The notes beneath the pieces are model-generated. The model saw nothing but the letters and a program-made list of their open reading frames with translations. It was not told the origin of the DNA and did not search any database. DNA of 39,692 nt from Candidatus Latescibacterota bacterium (GTDB lineage: Bacteria > Latescibacterota > UBA2968), in assembly GCA_022822565.1 (NCBI GenBank), contig JAJEAX010000113.1, positions 1-39,692 of the forward strand, written 5' to 3'. Shown here piece after piece: positions 8,335 to 15,045 of this stretch. Position 1 is the first letter of the stretch, and every line of letters starts with the position of its first letter. A program made the position numbers and the translations under genes.

Positions 8335-9519
8335 TTACCCCTCTGCCCCTTTGCGAAATGTCACCCGCACGAACTTCCCGCCCTCGTCTTGCACGATTTC
8401 TGGCTCAGTCCCGTTAAACTCCCGCATCGCTCTCCGCATGATGGGCCATCCGCGCCCTCGCTGTTCCATCAAACGTGCGACGAGCATAGCATTTGCCATC
8501 AACTCATTGCGGGATCGGGGATTGCCGCCCGAGCGAACATTCTCGACACGCATGTGATTTGGAAGCGTCCCTGGACTCGTCACATCAATGCGGTCGCGGA
8601 ATACTTCGAGCATCACCTTCGAACCCGTAATCGCGTAATCGCGGTGGACAACGGCGTTGACGATTGCCTCGCGCAGTGCCTTCTCGGGAATTAGCGGCGT
8701 CTCCTCTCGTTCAAGGCCATTGTAGCTCTCAGTCCATCCCAAACCTCGAACCCATCCGACTGACCGGCGTATTTGCTCTTCGAGACGTCCCTTCCCCTCG
8801 CCAACGAGAATAATATCCGACGCCCGATCCTCACCCAGATAGGCGACACACTCGACAAAAAAGTTGGTGGTCTGCGGATGCGCCTGCGGCTCTTTGCCAA
8901 ACGCCATCAATCCATAGACCGTAGGACGTAAAGCATTGTCGAATTCAATTAGAATACGTCTATTGCACAAATCATCAGCAATCTCAGGTTGCGGTTCCTC
9001 CTCTGTATCAAGACCCTGCTTATGCAGAAAGGCCCGAAACGCGTCGAGATCAATATCTTCCATATTCGCGGACGGAATAACCTGCTCTTCCGTCACAATA
9101 AAACCGAAGGTATTATACAACTCCTGGAGTTCGGTCGGAGACGGTTCCACACTGCTGCGTTCGCGCCGAATCCAAACGCGCCTTCGATAGTGAAGCGGCT
9201 CAAATCCTCGCTGGCGAGGTACCTCAATCCAATGCACCCATCCATTTGGATCATTGTACCGCCCACATCGCGCAGAAACCGGCGCACTACATCCCGAATG
9301 CAAAAAACTCGTCAGCCGTTCCTGCACCGCATCCGGATCCTCTCTCACCCCGACAACCGTTCCCTGGTCATCAACCCCCAGGATAATCAGCCCACCTTCC
9401 GCGTTGGCAAAGGCGCAAATCGCCCGACCGATTCCCGAAAACTCTATCAGGTCGCGTTTGAATTCAGTACTGCCATCCTCGCCCGCTTTGATGCGCCGCG
9501 CAATGTCATGCCATTCCAT
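8335..9519 (-). CDS. AlbA_2/Schlafen-type ATP-binding protein with HATPase-like C-terminus
   Basis: A 394-residue protein. Residues about 12-130 match the AlbA_2 (divergent AAA-4, Schlafen-like) domain, with STEFKRDL and FANAEGGLIILGVDD as its hallmarks. Residues about 276-340 look like a GHKL/HATPase_c_4 module, with LREAIVNAVVHRDY as the N-box region. Such two-domain proteins are often called transcriptional regulators or ATP-dependent helicases, but their chemistry is mostly unknown, and some belong to defence islands. The frame is open further upstream to 9624, but ATG 9519 has a strong GAGGTGG site five bases before it, and the upstream extension would run through repeat sequence; I therefore chose 9519. 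The gene is followed immediately by a small antitoxin-like gene. Family assignment is good; its role is open. Confidence 0.85.
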   Translation of the reverse strand: MEWHDIARRIKAGEDGSTEFKRDLIEFSGIGRAICAFANAEGGLIILGVDDQGTVVGVREDPDAVQERLTSFLHSGCSAPVSARCGRYNDPNGWVHWIEVPRQRGFEPLHYRRRVWIRRERSSVEPSPTELQELYNTFGFIVTEEQVIPSANMEDIDLDAFRAFLHKQGLDTEEEPQPEIADDLCNRRILIEFDNALRPTVYGLMAFGKEPQAHPQTTNFFVECVAYLGEDRASDIILVGEGKGRLEEQIRRSVGWVRGLGWTESYNGLEREETPLIPEKALREAIVNAVVHRDYAITGSKVMLEVFRDRIDVTSPGTLPNHMRVENVRSGGNPRSRNELMANAMLVARLMEQRGRGWPIMRRAMREFNGTEPEIVQDEGGKFVRVTFRKGAEG

Positions 9520-9574
9520 AGCCCACCTCACTTCACACCGCCTTTTAAAACCCTCTGGATCGCGGCTAAGCATG

Positions 9575-9597
9575 CCCCTGCATGATTTAAGCAGGGG
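9575..9597. repeat. Hairpin repeat 1 of cluster
   Basis: CCCCTGC and GCAGGGG form a perfect 7-bp stem around a nine-base AT-rich loop. It lies upstream of the AlbA gene's start and next to two related hairpins. There is no T-tract, so it is not a typical terminator. Confidence 0.6.
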
Positions 9598-9611
9598 ACC
9601 CTGCCGCGATG

Positions 9612-9637
9612 ACGGGCGAGGCATGCCTCGCCCCTAC
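9612..9637. repeat. Palindromic interspersed repeat, copy A
   Basis: The outer arms ACGGGCGA and TCGCCCCTAC enclose GGCATGCC, making a 20-bp perfect palindrome at 9614-9633. An identical 27-base copy (9612-9638) lies at 19898-19924. The same arms with a different middle occur next door at 9641-9666. This marks a dispersed REP/MITE-like intergenic family. Confidence 0.8.
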
Positions 9638-9640
9638 ACA

Positions 9641-9666
9641 ACGGGCGAAAGGTTTTTCGCCCCTAC
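9641..9666. repeat. Palindromic interspersed repeat, variant-centre copy
   Basis: It uses the same arms as the neighbouring copy (ACGGGCGA...TCGCCCCTAC), but the eight central bases are AAGGTTTT instead of GGCATGCC. It still folds, pairing GGGCGAAA with TTTCGCCC around GGTT. A pyrimidine-rich CTTCACA tract follows (9671-9699) and runs into the last codons of topA. Confidence 0.75.
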
Positions 9667-9690
9667 CAACCACTTCACACTTCATACTTC

Positions 9691-12123
9691 TCACTTCCTA
9701 CGCCTTCTCCTATTCGTCGCCGGGTTTTCCGCGATAATTTTCTCGCAAGCCGCCTTCGTCAAAGACGACGCCTCCACGTCCTTTGGAATGCGGTAATTAT
9801 TTCCATCGTGTTTAATATAAGGACCATATCGCCCGGCAAGAACCTGAATCCCATCAAAATCGTGAATCACATTCTGCGACTGCCCGCCGCCCGACCCGCC
9901 CTGCATGAGTTTCTCGAGCGTCTCGCGGTCCAATGTCGCCGCATCCATCCCTCTGGGAATCTTGTAATTCTTCCCATCTTTGCGAATATAAGGCCCATAC
10001 CGTCCATTGAGCACCTGGAAATCGTCAAAATCCTGAATCACATTTTTGGCTTTGCGATCTTCCTCAGCCGCCGCGATCTCCAGCGCGCGATCCAGCGTCA
10101 CCTCAAACAGATCCTCGCCCTCTGGCAGGGAGAAAAAGTTGCGACCTATTCGCACATAGGGACCGTATCGACCCGTATTGACCTGCACCTCATCACCCGC
10201 ATCATTTTGCCCGAGTTTGCGCGGCAACTCAAAACACTTGAGCGCATCGGTCAATTCAATGTCACGAAAGCTCTGATCCGGTGGCAAAGATGCAAACAAA
10301 GGCTTTTCTTCTTCACCCGCACTACCAATCTGAACATAGGGACCATACTTCCCAAAACGCACACTCACCTCGCGCCCCGTATTGGGATCTTTCCCCAGAT
10401 TGCGCCCAATTTTATCAACCGACTTTTTGTCTTCCACCCGCTCATTAAACGGCGGATAAAACGCTTCTAACATCTCTTTCCATGAATTTTTACCCTGTGC
10501 AATCTCATCAAAATCGTCTTCGAGATGCGACGTAAAACCCAAATCGACAATATCGGGAAAATGCGCCATCAAAAAATCGTTCACCACCTCGCCGATATCT
10601 GTGGGTTTGAGTTTCTTATCTCGCGTGCGTTCCACATATTCCCGACTCTGAATGGTTGAAATCGTCGGCGAATAAGTCGAAGGCCGCCCAATACCTTCGC
10701 CCTCGAGCTTCTTCACCAGCGAAGCCTCGGTATAACGCGCGGGCGGTTTGGTAAACAACTGCTCCAAATGCAACTTCTCCAAATTGAGCACCTGCCCCTT
10801 TGCAACCTCTGGCAAAATCACATCTTTGTTGCTCACATCTGCCTCTGGATTATCGGACCCCTCGGCATAAACCCTCAAAAATCCGGGAAACAAAACGCGC
10901 TGCCCCTTTGCCTCAAAAACCAATTCGCCCGCTTCACCAGCCCGAATGCGAATCGTCGTATATGCAATGCGCGCATCGGCCATCTGCGTCGCCAACGTAC
11001 GCTTCCAGATCAAATCGTAAAGCCGAAATTGTCGGGGATCGAGATGTGCTTTAACCCGGTCGGGTTTAATCGACAAATCCGCCGGACGAATCGCCTCATG
11101 CGCTTCTTGTGCCCCCCTGGTCCTGTTGGCAAATCGCCGGGGACTCTCCACAGTGTAATCTCGGCCAAATTCCCGCGCAATCACCTCCCGAGCCTGATTC
11201 ACCGCCTGCTCGGCCAAATTCACCGAATCGGTACGCATATACGTAATCAAACCGCCGGTATATCCGGGAATTTCAAAATTGCCCTCGTAAAGCTGTTGTG
11301 CAACCCGCATTGTCTGAGACACGGAAAAACTCAGTTTGCGAGACGCCTCTTGTTGCAGCGTCGATGTCGTAAACGGAGGCACGGGCCGCCGCACACCCTC
11401 GCGCTCGACCACCTCTGCCACGACGAATTGCCCCTTCAGCGCACTCGCTTCAATAGCTTTGGCCTCGGCTTCATTTTTCACAGACGCTTTTTTGCCATTT
11501 TGCCGCGTCAATTCAGCCTGAAATTTGGGATCCTTAAAATCGGATTTAATCTTCCAATACTCCTCTGGCTTAAACGCCCGAATCTCCCGCTCCCGATCGA
11601 CAATAATCCGCACCGCCACACTCTGTACGCGCCCGGCTGACAATCCCCCCTTTACCTTTCGCCACAACAAAGGCGACAACTGATATCCCACAGCGCGATC
11701 CAGAATGCGACGCGCCTGTTGGGCATCGACCAGATTTTGATCCAGTTCGCGCGGATTTTCAAGCGCGTGCAAAATCGCAGATTGGGTAATCTCGTGGAAC
11801 ACAATCCGCTTAATGGGCTGATTCTTGAGCTTGAGCGCAGAAATCAGATGCCACGAAATAGATTCCCCTTCGCGGTCTTCATCTGTCGCCAGATACACAG
11901 TCGTATCTTTTTCAATATCTTTCTTTAGCGCCTGAATCACACTGCGCTTGTCTTGTGATACGACGTATTTGGGATCAAAACTCTCTACATCAAAGCCCAA
12001 TTCGCGTGCGGGAAGATCGCGCACATGCCCCATAGAAGCGGCGACTTTGTAGTCCTTGCCCACAAATCGAGAAATTGTCCGTGCTTTGGCAGGTGATTCG
12101 ACAATAATCAAATTTTTCGCCAT
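9691..12123 (-). CDS. topA: DNA topoisomerase I (type IA)
   Basis: This 810-residue enzyme relaxes negatively supercoiled DNA by passing one strand through a transient break. The Toprim domain starts at once (LIIVESPAKA) and includes the metal triad D81-x-D83-x-E85 (TDEDRE). The catalytic tyrosine is Y295 in GGLITYMRTDS. The C-terminus lacks four-cysteine zinc fingers and instead has about four Topo_C repeats with the signature GRYGPYI/V, ending in the basic tail RRRRRK. Tail repeats without zinc fingers are usual in many non-proteobacterial TopA proteins. The frame is open to 12141, but ATG 12123 has AAAGGA seven bases upstream and starts with the family-typical MAKNLIIVES. A promoter lies upstream, overlapping the end of the BatA gene. 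This call is essentially certain. Confidence 0.97.
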   Translation of the reverse strand: MAKNLIIVESPAKARTISRFVGKDYKVAASMGHVRDLPARELGFDVESFDPKYVVSQDKRSVIQALKKDIEKDTTVYLATDEDREGESISWHLISALKLKNQPIKRIVFHEITQSAILHALENPRELDQNLVDAQQARRILDRAVGYQLSPLLWRKVKGGLSAGRVQSVAVRIIVDREREIRAFKPEEYWKIKSDFKDPKFQAELTRQNGKKASVKNEAEAKAIEASALKGQFVVAEVVEREGVRRPVPPFTTSTLQQEASRKLSFSVSQTMRVAQQLYEGNFEIPGYTGGLITYMRTDSVNLAEQAVNQAREVIAREFGRDYTVESPRRFANRTRGAQEAHEAIRPADLSIKPDRVKAHLDPRQFRLYDLIWKRTLATQMADARIAYTTIRIRAGEAGELVFEAKGQRVLFPGFLRVYAEGSDNPEADVSNKDVILPEVAKGQVLNLEKLHLEQLFTKPPARYTEASLVKKLEGEGIGRPSTYSPTISTIQSREYVERTRDKKLKPTDIGEVVNDFLMAHFPDIVDLGFTSHLEDDFDEIAQGKNSWKEMLEAFYPPFNERVEDKKSVDKIGRNLGKDPNTGREVSVRFGKYGPYVQIGSAGEEEKPLFASLPPDQSFRDIELTDALKCFELPRKLGQNDAGDEVQVNTGRYGPYVRIGRNFFSLPEGEDLFEVTLDRALEIAAAEEDRKAKNVIQDFDDFQVLNGRYGPYIRKDGKNYKIPRGMDAATLDRETLEKLMQGGSGGGQSQNVIHDFDGIQVLAGRYGPYIKHDGNNYRIPKDVEASSLTKAACEKIIAENPATNRRRRRK

Positions 12124-12190
12124 CAAAACGTCCTTTGTCATTCAAATGAAGTAAGGGCGGTGCTTCTCTACTCGCCCACTGCAATTCAAA

Positions 12191-12219
12191 AAAATACGCG
12201 CACCAATTACAAAAGTCAA
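12191..12219 (-). promoter_or_regulatory. Candidate topA promoter
   Basis: On the minus strand TTGACT (12214-12219), a 17-base spacer and TATTTT (12191-12196) point at topA, whose start codon is 68 bases downstream. The -35 element overlaps the stop codon of the upstream VWA gene. The same two hexamers with the same spacing occur before the PTS IIA gene. Confidence 0.5.
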
Positions 12220-14276
12220 GGTTGCGTCCCTCGGCTCGTGCGTGCAGACTGTGCAATGAGCATCTCTGCACCCATCGCCATCAAGGCCAACAACAACACC
12301 CATCGCCAAAGCTCCCGACCGTGCCTCTGGGAAAGAATTGCCGCCTTCAAATCGGCCTTGCCATCCACAACGCGCAAACGGTCTTTGCCAAACAGAGCCT
12401 CGAGGCGCGCCATCGGAACCGGGGTCAAATCGGGTTCGCGGTCATCGGTCTGAACGGCAAAGCGATCAGAGACGCGCTCGCGCGCAAAAATCTCCCACAG
12501 CCCTGGCGCATCCACTACCCCAACCGGCCACACCGATTGCAAGCCTCGTTGTTGAGGCCAAATTGTTCTGGGTTCTCCACCCGGCGCCCGCAGCACAGCT
12601 TCAGAAGCATTTTCTCGCCGCATATCTCTGTACACAACCTGACCGACGCGATAGTCAGATCGACCAAACGCCCCAGCCGCCAGATATCCGCTCAGGCGAT
12701 GCACAAATGGAACAAAAAAGCCGGAAAGTGGCGCGTCATTCCATCCCAAATCCGCACTCACCGAAGACGCGAACAGCACGACGCGCCCATTGCCCTTGCG
12801 CGCTTCGAGAAGCGCGGGTGCCCCCGAAGTAAAGAACAACACAGATTGTGCATTTTGCGCGGGCAACACCCGATAAGAAACAAAAAAACGCGGGCTTTGA
12901 AATGCCCCTTTAAGTTCCAGACCCGACAGCATGGGATGATCGGGCAAAACCGTCTGTAAAGCCTGATACGCACCTGACAACGCACCCCGCGTACCGAGTA
13001 ATTTAGCGGGAAAAAGCGCGGGCAACACATGCTCATTATAATATCGGACATCTATTTGATCCCCTAAAAAAATAGCCAGCCCAACCCCGCGAGATATCCG
13101 ATTTTGCAAAACGGCAATCGCACCTGTAGAAAGCCGCGCAACATTGCACAAAAAAACCACATCAATATCTTCCAACACCTGATCTGATACGCGCTCGGGT
13201 TTAACCTGCACCACCTCGCTTGAGACAACGGACAAAGCCTCTGCGAGATAGTAAGACTCGCGGGACGCATCCCCCACCAGCAAAATGCGGACGCGCTCTG
13301 GAACGCGCAACACTGTCACGCACTTGTTATCGGCCTCGAGATCATCTTCTCCTATTTCCACACGCAGGGCAACATCCCCCCCTGTTTTGGGCACAAACGA
13401 CGTATGCAATTTGCGACGCCCGCCCGCAGGCACATGGGCAATATCCTGGCCAATGCGCCGACCATCTAAAAATATCTGCACAGGCACATCGCCTCGATTT
13501 GCCACGCCGTAATTGATCAGTTCGATCCCCAGCGCGGTTGAACGCCCGACCTCTGGAGAAGTCGTATTGATCTGCCCAATGCCGATATTGGCAACTTGCG
13601 AAGGCCGCTCGGAAATAATGTACACCGAGACATCGGCCAAATTAGACAGTGTATCGGGCAAATTCATCCATCCATTATAAGCGCGATCCGTCACGAGATA
13701 CAACTCGCGGTTGGGCATCTGTGACCCGGACAAATGCGACAAAGCCAATTGCAATCCCGCCTCAAAATCTGTACTGCCAAAACCGGGTTGTAGCGTATCC
13801 ATAAGCAGCCGCAGCCGCTCTGGCGAAGTCACATCGACCTCCTCAACGTCATTGTCAATCAGCGCTATACGCACATCGTCGCGCTCATCAAACAGGGACA
13901 ACAGAGCCTGCACCCTGCGAAGCGCCCGCTCAAACAACGTACCTTCTGCTGTGCGATATTGCATACTCAACGAACGATCGAGCAAAATAAACGCCGACGT
14001 TCCCGCATCGCCCACCTGCTCGCTACCCCCACTCAAAGTCGGACGCGCAAAAGCCAGCACCAGCAAAACAATGAGCAGAGTTCGCAAAATGAGCAATGCG
14101 AGATGCTTTAATTTTAGCCGTCGCATGCGGTCGTGCTGGAGTCTTTGCAAAAGTGCCACATTTGAAAACGAAACCGTTACCGTACGACGCCGATTCAACA
14201 AATGAATCACAAGCGGCAACAGCGCCGCCCACAAACCGTGCAACAGCATTGGATTTGTAAATGAAATACCGAACAT
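12216..14276 (-). CDS. BatA-domain / von Willebrand A membrane protein
   Basis: A 686-residue inner-membrane protein. Residues 1-78 match the BatA N-terminal domain (PF07584), with a membrane helix, the motif HLLNRRR and a second hydrophobic helix (ILRTLLIVLLVLAFARP). The VWA domain follows with a metal site D100-x-S102-x-S104 (LLDRSLSM). The middle contains a GATase-like stretch (VRILLVGDASRESYYLAEAL) and a long beta-rich region. A last membrane helix (about 658-676) sits near the C-terminus. In Bacteroides-type Bat operons these proteins work with MoxR ATPases, but no MoxR gene is nearby. It lies between a PTS IIA gene and topA. No strong ribosome site precedes the start at 14276. It is unrelated in architecture to the VWA protein at 4949-6628. 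The domain call is good; the function is unknown. Confidence 0.88.
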   Translation of the reverse strand: MFGISFTNPMLLHGLWAALLPLVIHLLNRRRTVTVSFSNVALLQRLQHDRMRRLKLKHLALLILRTLLIVLLVLAFARPTLSGGSEQVGDAGTSAFILLDRSLSMQYRTAEGTLFERALRRVQALLSLFDERDDVRIALIDNDVEEVDVTSPERLRLLMDTLQPGFGSTDFEAGLQLALSHLSGSQMPNRELYLVTDRAYNGWMNLPDTLSNLADVSVYIISERPSQVANIGIGQINTTSPEVGRSTALGIELINYGVANRGDVPVQIFLDGRRIGQDIAHVPAGGRRKLHTSFVPKTGGDVALRVEIGEDDLEADNKCVTVLRVPERVRILLVGDASRESYYLAEALSVVSSEVVQVKPERVSDQVLEDIDVVFLCNVARLSTGAIAVLQNRISRGVGLAIFLGDQIDVRYYNEHVLPALFPAKLLGTRGALSGAYQALQTVLPDHPMLSGLELKGAFQSPRFFVSYRVLPAQNAQSVLFFTSGAPALLEARKGNGRVVLFASSVSADLGWNDAPLSGFFVPFVHRLSGYLAAGAFGRSDYRVGQVVYRDMRRENASEAVLRAPGGEPRTIWPQQRGLQSVWPVGVVDAPGLWEIFARERVSDRFAVQTDDREPDLTPVPMARLEALFGKDRLRVVDGKADLKAAILSQRHGRELWRWVLLLALMAMGAEMLIAQSARTSRGTQP

Positions 14277-14291
14277 AAAAAACGCTCAAAT

Positions 14292-14319
14292 AAAAAAACC
14301 TGCTTTGCAGAAAAGCAGG
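14292..14319 (-). terminator. Rho-independent terminator after the PTS IIA gene
   Basis: CCTGCTTT pairs with AAAGCAGG around a five-base loop, and on the minus strand the stem is followed by seven T residues. It lies 27 bases after the PTS IIA stop and just before the BatA-gene start, so the two genes are probably separate transcripts. Confidence 0.75.
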
Positions 14320-14345
14320 CATTGGGAAAAATCTTATAATATTTA

Positions 14346-14807
14346 TTAGTGTTTCTTATCCTCTGCCGCAATAATCGCCAGAGCCTCCTCGCGATTTCTA
14401 ATGCTAATCAAACGCTGTCTAAAATCTTCTCCTTTGAGCACTCTTGATATACGCGCTAAGGCTTTAATATGCGGTCCCGAAACATCCAGAGGCGAGACCA
14501 GAAGAAAAAAAATGTAGGTCTTTTTGCCATCTAAAGCATTAAAATTGATACCTTCTGACTTGATGCCCAACACACCGCCCAACGTCGTGGCATATTCCGA
14601 CTTCCCATGGGGAATGGCAATACCGTGCCCAATACCCGTACTCATAATGTCTTCGCGGTCCAAAACCGCCTGGAGTACCTTATCTCGGTCAGTAATTTTA
14701 TCGCCTACTTCGAGTTCATTAACAAGCTCTTCGAGAATTTCCCGCTTGTTATCCCCCTTAAGCCCGATAATGACCGACTTGCCCGACAGAATCTCTATCA
14801 ACGTCAT
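14346..14807 (-). CDS. PTS EIIA protein of fructose/nitrogen (PtsN-like) type
   Basis: A 153-residue single-domain phosphocarrier of the PTS EIIA fructose/mannitol family. The phospho-accepting histidine is H67 in GIAIPHGKS. The pattern GHGIAIPHGK...LGVLGIKSEGINFNALDG...VSPLDVSGPHIKALARISRVL is typical of EIIA-Ntr (PtsN). Such proteins take phosphate from HPr-like carriers and often regulate metabolism or potassium transport rather than sugar uptake. No EIIB, EIIC, HPr or EI gene is nearby, which favours a regulatory role. The frame is open to 14855, but ATG 14807 has AAAGGG six bases upstream and begins at the family-typical MTLIEIL. A promoter upstream (14873-14901) and a terminator downstream make it a single-gene unit. 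Family confidence is high; whether it is truly ptsN is less sure. Confidence 0.93.
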   Translation of the reverse strand: MTLIEILSGKSVIIGLKGDNKREILEELVNELEVGDKITDRDKVLQAVLDREDIMSTGIGHGIAIPHGKSEYATTLGGVLGIKSEGINFNALDGKKTYIFFLLVSPLDVSGPHIKALARISRVLKGEDFRQRLISIRNREEALAIIAAEDKKH

Positions 14808-14872
14808 AAATGCCCTTTCATTTGAGTGAGAGCATAGACATCCCTGCCTGCACACACATCGCTTTTAGACGG

Positions 14873-14901
14873 AAAATAAAACGCCCTTTCAACTAAGTCA
14901 A
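14873..14901 (-). promoter_or_regulatory. Candidate promoter of the PTS IIA gene
   Basis: TTGACT (14896-14901), a 17-base spacer and TATTTT (14873-14878) on the minus strand lie 65 bases before the start codon. The hexamers and spacing are identical to the topA promoter. The region is shared with the divergent GWxTD gene at 15046. Confidence 0.45.
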
Positions 14902-15045
14902 GAAAATTAGATATATTTATACCTTTACAGCCTTATAAGTCGCAAAAGTCATTGAGAAATTCGACAAAAGTTTTTAAAGTGTAAAAGAAACCAAAAACCC
15001 AAACAAACGTGTAAAAACTACCACGGCACTTACTAAGGATTATCC

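Noticed and set aside
9520-9624. N-terminal extension of the AlbA gene to 9624
   Set aside because: It crosses the repeat hairpin, whereas a strong ribosome site supports the start at 9519.
10768-11640. Plus-strand 290-residue frame inside topA
   Set aside because: It lies opposite the conserved topoisomerase catalytic domain and has no domain of its own.
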